From assembly GCA_021773835.1 (NCBI GenBank), contig JAJFJQ010000032.1, positions 1 through 64,000 of the forward strand: 64,000 nucleotides of DNA, given 5' to 3'. The DNA comes from Gammaproteobacteria bacterium (GTDB lineage: Bacteria; Pseudomonadota; Gammaproteobacteria; Ga0077536). The first letter of the stretch is position 1. Every line of letters begins with the position of its first letter. The position numbers were made by a program, and so were the translations under genes. Shown here one piece after another: positions 36,993 through 46,549 of the stretch. The notes under the pieces are model-generated. The model ran no database searches and was not told the DNA's origin. It was given only the letters and a program-made list of their open reading frames with translations.

Positions 36993-38318
36993 ATGAAAAT
37001 ATCGATATTCGGGCTCGGCTATGTTGGGTGTGTCACGGGCGCGTGTCTGGCTAAGCACGGGCATGATGTGATTGGGGTCGATGTTAATCCAGACAAGGTG
37101 AACCTCATAAATGGCGGGAAATGCCCGATCGTAGAACCGGGCCTTGCTGAGCTTATAGCGGATGTCACGGCGAAAAACCGAAAATCCAAAGGTAGTTTCA
37201 GCGCCACGGACGACAGTGCACTCGCGGTCAAGCAAGCGGACCTAACAATGATTTGTGTAGGTACACCTAGCGACCAATCGGGGAACGTGAATCTCAATGG
37301 CGTGCGGCGATGCATAGCGTCAATTGCCGAAAATCTGACGTCAAAAAGCGATTACCATGTTGTCGTTATCAGGAGTACGGTTCCTCCCGGAACGACAGAT
37401 AGCTTGATCGCCGGTAGCCCGGATATTCAACGAGCAGTGTCGGATGGAACGCTTGGGTTTTCAATGAATCCTGAATTTCTCCGAGAAGGAAGCTCTATCG
37501 AGGATTTCGAAAACCCACCAGTAACAATTATTGGAGAAACTGATCCCAATGCAGGTCAACGCGTCGAAGAATTGTACAATTTTATTGATGCACCTGCGGT
37601 GCACCTGGAATTGCGTGCGGCGGAGATGATTAAGTACGTAAATAACGCGTTTCATGCGCTAAAGGTTACGTTCGCGAATGAAATCGGTTCTATTTGTAAG
37701 GAGCTATCAATAGACAGTCACGATGTGATGAATGTCGTCTGTATGGACGATAAGCTCAATATCTCAAAAAAATATTTAATACCCGGCTTTGCCTTCGGAG
37801 GTTCCTGTCTACCAAAAGACTTGCGGGCGCTAAACTACATTGCTCGTCACGAAGACATTCAGTTGCCACTTCTCGATAGCATGCTGCTAAGTAACAGAAC
37901 GCTCATAGAACGAACGGCACAGCGTGTTCGTGATCTTGGCAAACGACGTATTAGCTTGCTGGGTTTGTCGTTTAAAAAAGATACCGATGACTTGCGAGAA
38001 TCGCCTTTTGTGACCCTGGCCGAAGAGCTCATCGGCAAGGGTTATGAACTACAAGTCTTCGATAATAACGTTTCGCTTTCGAAGCTCATCGGCGCCAATG
38101 CCGCCTATATTAAAGAGCACCTGCCGCATATTGATAGTGTTATAAATTCTGATTTAGCATCGGTAATCGACCACGGCGAGGTAATCGTCGTGTGCAACTT
38201 CGAATCAAGTTACGCGGAACATCTCTGTCAGCTGGAATCCGATAAGGTGGTCGTTGACCTTGCACGTTTACCGGAAGAAGCCCGAGGCGCATACCAATAC
38301 GAAGGACTGGCTTGGTAG
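36993..38318 (+). CDS. algD: GDP-mannose 6-dehydrogenase (AlgD-like) / UDP-glucose dehydrogenase family
   Basis: This 441-residue NAD-dependent dehydrogenase starts at the ATG at 36993, with AAGGAA upstream, just as AlgD proteins start (MKISIFGLGYVGCVTGAC). It has the NAD-binding GLGYVG, the conserved KCPIVEPGL, and the catalytic Cys272 in FGGSCLPKDLRAL. The C-terminal SFKKDTDDLRESP is the UDP-binding-type domain. These segments are more like GDP-mannose than UDP-glucose dehydrogenases, so the product is most likely GDP-mannuronate. This would give the polymer a uronic acid, in line with the adjacent lyase. A shortened, decayed copy lies at 53098-53478. The gene is followed by glycosyltransferases on the same strand. 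Confidence 0.88.
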   Translation: MKISIFGLGYVGCVTGACLAKHGHDVIGVDVNPDKVNLINGGKCPIVEPGLAELIADVTAKNRKSKGSFSATDDSALAVKQADLTMICVGTPSDQSGNVNLNGVRRCIASIAENLTSKSDYHVVVIRSTVPPGTTDSLIAGSPDIQRAVSDGTLGFSMNPEFLREGSSIEDFENPPVTIIGETDPNAGQRVEELYNFIDAPAVHLELRAAEMIKYVNNAFHALKVTFANEIGSICKELSIDSHDVMNVVCMDDKLNISKKYLIPGFAFGGSCLPKDLRALNYIARHEDIQLPLLDSMLLSNRTLIERTAQRVRDLGKRRISLLGLSFKKDTDDLRESPFVTLAEELIGKGYELQVFDNNVSLSKLIGANAAYIKEHLPHIDSVINSDLASVIDHGEVIVVCNFESSYAEHLCQLESDKVVVDLARLPEEARGAYQYEGLAW

Positions 38319-38500
38319 GAAAGTGTGTCGCTAGTTAATTTAGAGTTGTCAGCCTTTTGAAAGACGAACGGCCGGTTTGTCACTAAATTTGACAGATATG
38401 CGATGTTGCGAACCGTTGAAATTATTATGTTGCAGGTCGCATTTGAGAGCGACGTATTTCGATGTCGCACCGTTACAGCTTCCGAGCTTACGGTACTACC

Positions 38501-39685
38501 ATGATAACGATTTTTGAAGTTCTGTTTTGGGTTTTCGCAATGACTGCGATTTATCCTTACGTTCTGTATCCCATCCTTCTAACCATATTGTCTCGACTGT
38601 CATCCGTACGCCGAGAAGAGACCAACATGGAACCGCCTGCAATACCCCGCGTAACGATTATCGTTTCTGCACGTGACGAAGAAGTTGTAATAGAAGATAA
38701 AATACGAACTTCGCTTGCAATCGACTACCCTGCGGAAAGTTTGGAAGTCGTAATCGTGTCAGATGCGAGCACCGATCGAACTAACGAAATCGTTGAGAAG
38801 CTCTCAAATACCGACGCAAGAGTAAAACTAGTCGCAATCAAAGAGCATCTCGGCAAGACGGCCGGGTTGAACCAAGCGATGACTACAATTGAAAGCGATA
38901 TTGTAGTTTTCACTGATGCGAACGCAATATTCGATAAGAATGCGGTCAATTACTTGGTCGACGAGCTTCGACGACCAGGCGTGGGCTACGTCGTGGGGTC
39001 CGCCTTATATACCCGCAGTAAGGATATGGGGGCTGGCGAAAACGAGGGACTCTATTGGCGCTACGAACTTGCGATTAAGCGCAAAGAGTCTGAATTTGAG
39101 TCTGTAGTAGGGGGAGATGGAGCGATTTACGCGATCTGGCGGCACTTGTACCAGCCGCTTGCTCCAGAAGATATCAACGATTTTATGAACCCATTGCAAA
39201 TTGTGGTAGCCGGCTACCGTGGCGTATTTAGCCCGGAAGCAAAAGCCTATGAGGACCCAGCCGACGATTACGATAAAGAATTTCGCAGAAAGCGCCGAAT
39301 TGTGTGCCGTACATGGGGTGCGATCCTAAGATTTGGTTTTCGCCGAATCGTGCGCGCGAATCTTCGATTTGGCTTTATGTTGGTATCTCACAAGATCGTG
39401 AGGTGGTTTACCATGGCGTCGATTGCACTGGCAATTATTTTTAACGCGTTAATTCTAATTCGTGGCGGTCCTGGGTTATACGTACTGACGGCTGGCCTTA
39501 TAGTTGGCTCAATCGTACTAGCAATAGTAGGTTGGAGGCGAACTATGTCCGGACGGGACGCGCCGTTCTATTGCGAAATTCTGTACTATTTTTATTTGTC
39601 TAATCTTGCGGCAATTTTGGGTATATTCGATTATTGGACGGGCAATCGATATGTGACGTGGGAGCACGTTCGAACGCAAACATAA
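38501..39685 (+). CDS. Membrane glycosyltransferase family 2
   Basis: This 394-residue protein has one N-terminal membrane helix (EVLFWVFAMTAIYPYVLYPI), a GT2 catalytic domain and C-terminal membrane helices. The catalytic part shows VTIIVSARDEE, VIVSDASTDRT, VFTDANAIFD (metal-binding acidic motif), VVGGDGAIYAI and RRKRRIVCRTW, the layout of processive or cellulose-synthase-like enzymes. The frame is open from 38462, but the ATG at 38501 fits better. It follows algD by about 180 bases, so it may use the uronate donor (inference). A short relic similar to its N-terminal third lies at about 54770-54960, following an algD relic. Confidence 0.88.
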   Translation: MITIFEVLFWVFAMTAIYPYVLYPILLTILSRLSSVRREETNMEPPAIPRVTIIVSARDEEVVIEDKIRTSLAIDYPAESLEVVIVSDASTDRTNEIVEKLSNTDARVKLVAIKEHLGKTAGLNQAMTTIESDIVVFTDANAIFDKNAVNYLVDELRRPGVGYVVGSALYTRSKDMGAGENEGLYWRYELAIKRKESEFESVVGGDGAIYAIWRHLYQPLAPEDINDFMNPLQIVVAGYRGVFSPEAKAYEDPADDYDKEFRRKRRIVCRTWGAILRFGFRRIVRANLRFGFMLVSHKIVRWFTMASIALAIIFNALILIRGGPGLYVLTAGLIVGSIVLAIVGWRRTMSGRDAPFYCEILYYFYLSNLAAILGIFDYWTGNRYVTWEHVRTQT

Positions 39686-39770
39686 AGAGTGATACTTGGT
39701 GAGTTGATCGTGGACCGTCGTTGACGATGCGAAGGGGTTGAATCGTTGCGGATTTGCTAATGCTTTAATA

Positions 39771-40934
39771 ATGAAAATATTGCTTTTCACCACGCTCTAT
39801 CCCAACGCAGAGCAGACTCACCATGGAATATTTATCGAAAAACGATTATTGGAATTGCGTAAGCGATACGAATTAGACGTTGAAGTCGTGGCGCCGGTGC
39901 CATGGTTTCCTTTCAATTACCATTGGGCAGGTTCCTATCGGAAGTATTCACGAATTGCCAAGTCAGAGACCCGATCTGGCGTTCTGATTCATCACCCGAG
40001 GTATTTGGTCATTCCTATACTGGGTTGGCGTTTTGCTCCAATATCGTTGTTCATCTTTTCGCTAATAACGATTCGACGGGTGAGAAAATCTGGGTTTCGC
40101 TTCCAGCTTTTAGACGCTCATTTCATGTTTCCAGATGGTGTTGCAGCGCAAATGCTTGGCGCGGTACTAAATGTACCAGTGTGTATTACAGCGCGGGGTT
40201 CAGATATTTATGATTCGCTGCAGTATTCGATTCCAAGGAAGCTAATTAAATGGGCCATAAGTCGGGCTCAATTTGTTGTGGCTGTATCCCAAGATCTGGC
40301 CCGAAATTTATTGCAACTCGGAGGCGATGGTATCGACGTTGAAGTGCTGCCAAACGGTGTTGATAACACTGTGTTTTACCCACGCGACCGGTCATTGGTG
40401 AGAACCGAACTGGGTCTGAAAAAGCGAGTTGTATTGAGTGTCGGTAATCTTCGTCGACTCAAGGGACACGACATTCTAATTCGCGCAATGGAGAACATAG
40501 ACGACGCGACGTTATTGATCATTGGCGTTGGCGAGGAATTAGAAAACCTCAAACAAATTACCGAGAGCTACGGAAACAAAATCGAAGTTCGATTTCTTGG
40601 CGATATTCCCAACGATGACCTGCCCGCATATTACAGTACGGCAGACGTTTTTGCGTTGGCGTCGAGCAGCGAAGGTTGCCCTAACGTCGTTTTAGAAGCG
40701 ATTGCATGCGGGACTCCGGTGGTAGCGACCGCGGTCGGTGCTATTCCCGAATTGTTGCCCGCTTCTTGTCACGAATTCCTCGTTCGAGAACGGAATGTAG
40801 CGGGATTCAGCAGTGCAATAAAACGCTGCCTTGAGAACCCGCCAGATCAGGCAACGATATTAGCTCGAGCGAAGGAGTTAGGTTGGGATCACACGTGTGA
40901 AAGATTGTTTACCAAGATGATGCAGGTAACTTAA
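39771..40934 (+). CDS. Glycosyltransferase family 4
   Basis: This 387-residue GT-B enzyme begins MKILLFTTLYPNAEQTHHGIF, typical of GT4. It has LLDAHFMFPDGVAA, VCITARGSDIYD, VEVLPNGVDNTVFYP, VLSVGNLRRLKGHD, and the donor-site region SSSEGCPNVVLEAIACGTPVV with its E-x7-E. The ATG at 39771 is preferred over the upstream frame start at 39738. It is one of two plus-strand GT4 genes followed by a flippase, and probably builds the repeat unit. Confidence 0.9.
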   Translation: MKILLFTTLYPNAEQTHHGIFIEKRLLELRKRYELDVEVVAPVPWFPFNYHWAGSYRKYSRIAKSETRSGVLIHHPRYLVIPILGWRFAPISLFIFSLITIRRVRKSGFRFQLLDAHFMFPDGVAAQMLGAVLNVPVCITARGSDIYDSLQYSIPRKLIKWAISRAQFVVAVSQDLARNLLQLGGDGIDVEVLPNGVDNTVFYPRDRSLVRTELGLKKRVVLSVGNLRRLKGHDILIRAMENIDDATLLIIGVGEELENLKQITESYGNKIEVRFLGDIPNDDLPAYYSTADVFALASSSEGCPNVVLEAIACGTPVVATAVGAIPELLPASCHEFLVRERNVAGFSSAIKRCLENPPDQATILARAKELGWDHTCERLFTKMMQVT

Positions 40935-41195
40935 TTCATGATGGAGCAATGCAAATTAACTCGTCATCAATCCGATCTCCGTCAATTAAACGTAGGTGAA
41001 TTACACATTGACGATAACTCCGTCCATATTATTAGGATTGCATTGCGCAGAATTAACGTTTCCGAGGAGCATAGTTCACTTTAAGTGGATGTCATTTATG
41101 TGTATTCCTCTCAATATGAATACCGTCGGTCAAATGGGCCGTAGAAAGGGCGTTTTTAGATTAGCGACAGACGTCGCAGAATCGGTTTTTGTTCG

Positions 41196-42434
41196 ATGAA
41201 GGTGTTATTTCTCGGGATCAGTGCGTCGATTAAGGGGCCTCGAGATGGGATCACCTATCCATTCATAGCAAAAGAAATGCGTGCATTGGTGGAGCGTGGA
41301 TTCGATGTACTTTTCCTTTGTCGTCATCTGCCGGCCCACCGGGAGATTGACGGGGTCACCTATCTGTCAATGGATCAACTATTGGAGCGCCATAAGTGGC
41401 AAAGGGTTTGTCGCGCCGTTGTTTTTTTCGTCAAACACTTTCGGGCATTAAGAACGTTAGCTCAGTGCGATTTAACCCGCACATTTACTGTGATTGCAGC
41501 TGAGCGTTGTATAGGGAAAATAATTGACGAGTTTGGCGTCGACATCGTACACACACACTTTTTATGGCCGACAGGGGAGGCGGGGATCCTGTGCTCACAA
41601 GAGCGTGCAGTTCCCGTCGTTGCGACCTTACGCGGAGCAGAGTTAGTGAATCGTCCAGATCTAAATTATGGATCCTTACGCAACCCGTTCTTTAGGTTAG
41701 CGACAGAACTTTCGTTCCCTTTGATTTCACGATTTACGGTTCCAAATCATCAACTCTCCGATCGACTTACGGAGGAATTCGGCGTGTTGGAAGAACGCGT
41801 GATGTACCTACCGAACGGTGTTGAAAAATTTGAGGTGCCCGATTTGCAAAACCCGCCGAGCGAACGCATACGTTTTATCGCTGTTGGAAGGTTGACCGAG
41901 TTGAAGAACATTGGCGTTTTGATCGAGGCGGCGCGGAGTTGCGTCAAACACGACATCGATATCGTAATCGTTGGGGAAGGAAATCTCAAAGATGAGTTAC
42001 ACGACAGTATCAACCGCTATGGTCTTAAAAACGTTGTGTTGCATCCCGAGGTAAGTAAGGAAGAACTCTATAATATGATGGCCAATGCCGATTGCTTAAT
42101 TCATCCTTCGTTTTTAGAGGGTATGCCGAACGTAGTCCTTGAGAGTCTAGCAATGGGACGGCCATGTTTAGTCTCCGACATTCCTGTACACCGTGAAATC
42201 ATCAATGAGGGAGTTAACGGATGGCTATTCGACCCAACACAAGCAGACGAACTGAGCGAGAGGATGATCAAGGTTGCGACTGACAGAGGTGCCCTCGATC
42301 GTATGAGCGAACAATGTCGAAACACAGCACGACATTTTACGCTCGACCGAAAAATTGACGGGTACGCTATGCTATACGCCGAACTGGGAGAGTTGCGTAG
42401 CGGGCCTCATAACGGGCCAGCTTCGGGTATTTGA
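41196..42434 (+). CDS. Glycosyltransferase family 4
   Basis: This 412-residue GT-B enzyme begins MKVLFLGISASIKGPRDGI. It has DIVHTHFLWPTGE, VVATLRGAEL, YLPNGVEKFEV, RFIAVGRLTELKN, and the donor motif PSFLEGMPNVVLESLAMGRP. It starts about 260 bases after the previous GT4; a 67-codon ORF in between (40996-41199) is not supported. Together with the flippase 100 bases downstream it looks like a repeat-unit assembly module on the plus strand. The sugar is unknown. Confidence 0.9.
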   Translation: MKVLFLGISASIKGPRDGITYPFIAKEMRALVERGFDVLFLCRHLPAHREIDGVTYLSMDQLLERHKWQRVCRAVVFFVKHFRALRTLAQCDLTRTFTVIAAERCIGKIIDEFGVDIVHTHFLWPTGEAGILCSQERAVPVVATLRGAELVNRPDLNYGSLRNPFFRLATELSFPLISRFTVPNHQLSDRLTEEFGVLEERVMYLPNGVEKFEVPDLQNPPSERIRFIAVGRLTELKNIGVLIEAARSCVKHDIDIVIVGEGNLKDELHDSINRYGLKNVVLHPEVSKEELYNMMANADCLIHPSFLEGMPNVVLESLAMGRPCLVSDIPVHREIINEGVNGWLFDPTQADELSERMIKVATDRGALDRMSEQCRNTARHFTLDRKIDGYAMLYAELGELRSGPHNGPASGI

Positions 42435-42542
42435 CGGCTTCCCTGATCGTTCGTTCATCTCTTCGCCATGTGGACGCCTAAGTGGCTGAAATAACTATAT
42501 CGAGCTATATCAGGTCGATTCGTACATCGTAAGCTCAAAATT

Positions 42543-44030
42543 ATGGACAAGGTCAATCTCGAAATCGCGAAAGCCGGCGGATGGATGGTCGGCTTAAAGT
42601 GGTTCGTAAAATTACTAGGCATTCTAAGTACGTTGATTTTGGCGCGCGTGCTACTGCCAGAGGATTTCGGTCTCGTAGCGACCGCAATGATTTTTGTCTC
42701 TCTTCTTACATATATGGGCGAGTTCGGCTTGGATTCCGCATTAATTCAAAACTCGGACCGAAGTGCGGAAATTTATAATACGGCCTGGACGTTTAATCTG
42801 ATTATGGGAATTGGCCAGGCTGTGCTCTCTATAATCTTTGCGGGTTCCATCGCCGTCTACTTTAACGATGAACGACTCGTCGACATTATCTATTTATTGG
42901 CGTTTACATTCGTTCTTAAAGGTGCAAAAAACATCGGGATCGTAGAATTTCGCAAGGACATGCAGTTTCATAATGAATTTATCCTGATGGCCGTTGCCAA
43001 GTTATTTTCGTTCGTGGTTACTGTCGGTATAGCGCTCTATTATCAAACATATTGGGCATTAATTTTCGGCGTTGTCGTGAGTTATTTAACCGAGTTTATC
43101 CTTAGCTATACGATGCATCCATTTCGACCGAATCTTACGCTTAGGAAATTACGAAAGCTCTTCTCTTTTTCGCAATGGTTGTACCTTGCCGGTCTTACGC
43201 GTTATTTGGCTATAAAAGGACCGAACTTCATGCTGGCGAAATACGCAGGGCCGGCACAGCTGGGTATATTCACAATCGGGTACGAAATAGGTTCATTGCC
43301 CACCGTTGAGTTAATGTCGCCGATAAACCGAGCGTTGTTTCCGGCATTCTCTAAGCTAATCGGTGATAAGAAACTTTTACGCTCCACCTACCTCGATTCA
43401 TCGTCTGTTCTCGCGCTACTGATCATTCCTGCCGGTCTCGGCATGTCTGCAATCGCGGACATTTTGATCCCAACCGCGATTGGTGAACAATGGATGGAAG
43501 CTATACCAGTTGTAATTCTGATAGGGGCATTGGGCGCATTTCGTGGTATGTACGCAAACACAAGTGCCGTTTACCTGGCTTTAGGCAAGCCCAATATCCT
43601 CGTGTATCAATCGGTGTTGTGGCTGGCAATGCTTTTACCTGCTTGTTATTTTATGTCGATCCACTTTGGCAGCCTCGGTGTCGCGTTTGCTTTTTTAGTT
43701 ACCGATCTAATTATGCTGCCAGTGAGACTTTCAATCATTGTCCGCCTTTTGCAATTTCGACCAAATGAGTGGGCTTCAACCGTGGTTCGACCATTGTACG
43801 CTGCGCTTTTTATGTACCTTGCAATTTACGGCATGTGCCATACATTTGCGATAAGGTATACAGAATCAATGACAACAAACATTATGTATGTTGTGTTGCT
43901 CGTGGCAATTGGAGCGGTAGTGTACAGCGCCTTCATTTATATTCTTTGGGTAGCATCCAAGAAACCCTATTGTGCGGAAAAACGAATTTTTGATTTATTG
44001 CTGGGTTTAGCAAGGAAACGGGAAACATAA
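42543..44030 (+). CDS. Oligosaccharide flippase (Wzx/MOP family)
   Basis: This 495-residue polytopic membrane protein has the polysaccharide-synthesis (MOP) signature LILARVLLPEDFGLVATAMIFVS near the N-terminus, EFGLDSALIQ, then many hydrophobic helices to the end. Such proteins turn lipid-linked repeat units from the cytoplasmic to the periplasmic face. It is related to the flippase at 44280-45761 (both have WMV..KW/RW, LARxLxPEDFG, SF/VSFRKDLEF-like motifs). It directly follows the two GT4 genes. Confidence 0.92.
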   Translation: MDKVNLEIAKAGGWMVGLKWFVKLLGILSTLILARVLLPEDFGLVATAMIFVSLLTYMGEFGLDSALIQNSDRSAEIYNTAWTFNLIMGIGQAVLSIIFAGSIAVYFNDERLVDIIYLLAFTFVLKGAKNIGIVEFRKDMQFHNEFILMAVAKLFSFVVTVGIALYYQTYWALIFGVVVSYLTEFILSYTMHPFRPNLTLRKLRKLFSFSQWLYLAGLTRYLAIKGPNFMLAKYAGPAQLGIFTIGYEIGSLPTVELMSPINRALFPAFSKLIGDKKLLRSTYLDSSSVLALLIIPAGLGMSAIADILIPTAIGEQWMEAIPVVILIGALGAFRGMYANTSAVYLALGKPNILVYQSVLWLAMLLPACYFMSIHFGSLGVAFAFLVTDLIMLPVRLSIIVRLLQFRPNEWASTVVRPLYAALFMYLAIYGMCHTFAIRYTESMTTNIMYVVLLVAIGAVVYSAFIYILWVASKKPYCAEKRIFDLLLGLARKRET

Positions 44031-44279
44031 CGGAATATTCTCGTTCCTTTGCGCTTAGGGAGATAGTCTTATATTTGACATTCGATTCCGGAACCCGTTA
44101 TCGAGATGTGTCCATAACTAACCGGTGATTGTTGCTTAAATTCTAGAGGCAGATAGTTCCGTACGGTTTAGGATATTTCGTTAAGTGCTAGCGACAGTCC
44201 GTCAGCAGCTCTTTCTCACCGCCCGCTCTAGATACGCTGTAGGACGCGGGGCGAAGCAAGCCCAGACATGCGGACTACT

Positions 44280-45761
44280 TCAATAAACTAGTTTCTTAAG
44301 AAGTTTCAATATTTCATTTTCTATATCATCTTGATGGCCGAACATCCGCCATAACGTAACATTCGTGACAATGTATATGGCGGCACCGAAAACAATCTTT
44401 ATTCCAAGGATAGACATCGGCGTCCCGTCGATGTTTGTCGTGAAAGCCAAGATACAGAACGCCATCGTTGCAGAACTGGTAAGCGGCCGCCAGATTTGTG
44501 AAACGATCGCTCGTGGTGGAACGTGATGAGTCCTTGATATCATGCCTAAAATAGCAATCGACAGAGCCGCCGCGAGTGCAATTTTTATATAAAGGATCCC
44601 GAGGACTCCGGCCCAATCGAATGCGATATAAAACAACGAAAGGAATATCGCGGTTCGAACAACTGATAGTGTGGCCAGAGTTGATATGTGACCGGTGACT
44701 AACGAAATGTTTGAGGCAACAGTTCCAAGTGTCGTGAACATAAGATGTACGCTGGCAACTTGAACTATTGCGATAGCGGGAGTCCATTGGGCGCCTAGTA
44801 CGATGGGTACAAACTCCTTTGCAACAAGCGCAAAACCGATCGATACTGGTACCGTTACGATGGCGGTCGCACCAAGGGATTTTAAAAACGCCGTACGTAG
44901 TCTTTTCGGGTCGGTTTGCAGCTTAGCCAACCCGGGGACGATTGCCCGAGAAATAGGTGCGGTTATTTCGGTCGCAGCCATCTGAGACAGCTCAACACCT
45001 ACTGTGTAGTGTCCCAGGCGGCCCGGTGCTAGTAGTCCGCCTAGAAGCAGTCGGTCGAAATTGGCAGACAAGTAATTCGCTGTTTGGAGGACGGCTACCC
45101 ACTTTGAAAACGACCAGATAGCACGAGCACCGGTAAACCTCAGTTTTGGACGAAACGGGTGAAAAAAATAACTCAAGACGCATTCGACGACATAGGCAGC
45201 CAAGATGCCTAGCACCAACGCCCAATAGGAACGCAAAACGAGCGCCAATGAAATTGTAATACCGATGCTGAGGACTTTCGCGACTACGAGGTATTTGAAT
45301 TCTTTATCGAATTCGAGATCCTTTCGAAACGAAACTATTCCAATATTTGTGAGACCTTGAATTATTACGCTGACCGCCAGTACCCAAAGGAGAGGCGCAA
45401 CCCTGTGGTCGTCGTAATACAACACCGCATATGGCGCGACCAAAACAAGTACGGCAGCGACCGCAATCGACTGTAAAAGCCGAATACTCCATGCGGCATG
45501 AAAGTCAGAATCGGTTGCGTCTGCATTTCTTATTAACGCGTAATCGACGCCTAACTCGAAAAATACCCTAGATAATCCAACTACTGCAGTTGCCATAGCG
45601 ACAACACCAAAATCTTCTGGCGTCAGAAGTCGTGCTAGGACCACGACGTTTACCGCACCAAGACCGCGGACCACCCAGCGCACAGCAACCATCCATGCCG
45701 AACCGGATAACAGAATATTTCGTAGAGGCGGTGTCGTTTCGGGCTTCTTAGCTATCGACAT
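44280..45761 (-). CDS. Second oligosaccharide flippase (Wzx/MOP family)
   Basis: This polytopic protein (493 residues from the ATG at 45761; the frame is open to 45875) has NVVVLARLLTPEDFGVVAMATAVVG, ELGVDYALIRN, SFRKDLEF and FFHPFRPKLR. The last two nearly match the plus-strand flippase (FRKDMQF, MHPFRPNLT), so the two are paralogues or relatives of the same subfamily. It is oriented toward the other flippase with 249 bases between and no obvious terminator. Two flippases suggest either two polymers or a recently acquired replacement. The start is uncertain because neither candidate has a clear ribosome binding site. Confidence 0.88.
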   Translation of the reverse strand: MSIAKKPETTPPLRNILLSGSAWMVAVRWVVRGLGAVNVVVLARLLTPEDFGVVAMATAVVGLSRVFFELGVDYALIRNADATDSDFHAAWSIRLLQSIAVAAVLVLVAPYAVLYYDDHRVAPLLWVLAVSVIIQGLTNIGIVSFRKDLEFDKEFKYLVVAKVLSIGITISLALVLRSYWALVLGILAAYVVECVLSYFFHPFRPKLRFTGARAIWSFSKWVAVLQTANYLSANFDRLLLGGLLAPGRLGHYTVGVELSQMAATEITAPISRAIVPGLAKLQTDPKRLRTAFLKSLGATAIVTVPVSIGFALVAKEFVPIVLGAQWTPAIAIVQVASVHLMFTTLGTVASNISLVTGHISTLATLSVVRTAIFLSLFYIAFDWAGVLGILYIKIALAAALSIAILGMISRTHHVPPRAIVSQIWRPLTSSATMAFCILAFTTNIDGTPMSILGIKIVFGAAIYIVTNVTLWRMFGHQDDIENEILKLLKKLVY

Positions 45762-46480
45762 TGTAAAAGAGATCCACGGTCTTTGGGTCGCAAAATCAGT
45801 TATCGATAGCGCCATTATTTGGTGCTGTGCACGCAGAGTCGATAGATCGGATTCGCTCGACGGCGAGTTTAGCACGGGGTAGTGGCATCACTATCGTCAA
45901 ACGGCGATGTGGTATTGAGGCCGATGCGGCGCATTGCGCACCGAGCATCTAGGAGAACACTTGGTATGTTTGAATCGATTGGCGGGGCCACACTGGGAGC
46001 GTCTGGCTATAAACTGCGCTAAACGAGTTACCGTTTTTTCGATGCCTTTCACTACGGTCGCTTGTTATTCCGAAAAATACTCTCGCAGCGTCGACGAGCC
46101 GCGAGCTATTTTCCGAAATTGCATTGGCGCGTATGAATTAAGTACATTCGGCGCTTGCGCAAGCGCAGCAACCCTACGACAGCAGAGCGATATGCGGAAA
46201 AGCAGAGATCTCGATTGAGTTATTTCGGTCTTTGCGCTTTAGCTAACTGTTGGAGTAACTTTTGCAATTTGGCAACAGAAATTCAAGCGATGGAGCACTC
46301 GACGATGGATGGCTGGATGCGTAATAACAGCCATTGTAATTTCATTGGTCGCCGCGACTGGAAGACTCATTCTCACTCGCTATTTCGCAGACATTACAAA
46401 TAGTCTAATTGCAGGTGGCTCTGCGTTAGTTGCATATACGGTGACTCGCTAACTATTTTCGCTACCGGGCCATATTGAAG
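45762..46480. other. Gap without a recognised gene
   Basis: I found no supported gene. Plus-strand ORFs at 45934 and 46155 carry no motif I know. Part of this DNA (to 45875) may be translated if the flippase starts further upstream. Confidence 0.35.
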
Positions 46481-46549
46481 GCTCTCCTTCAGATGAAAAA
46501 CTGACCAGGGCCGAAAAAGCCGTTGAATAACGCACTAATGAAGGAGAGC
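46481..46549. repeat. 11-bp inverted repeat at the end of the DUF4091-like gene
   Basis: GCTCTCCTTCA (46481-46491) and TGAAGGAGAGC (46539-46549) are perfect reverse complements with 47 bases between. The second arm lies inside the last codons of the minus-strand gene. In the transcript it would form a long-loop stem. No T-run follows, so a protective or attenuating 3' structure is more likely than a classic terminator (inference). Confidence 0.5.

Noticed and set aside
40996-41199. 67-codon ORF between two glycosyltransferases
   Set aside because: No motif and no ribosome site; it overlaps the start of the next gene. Probably chance.
46155-46403. 82-codon plus-strand ORF in the gap after the second flippase
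   Set aside because: It resembles no family and has no start signal; treated as part of the empty gap.
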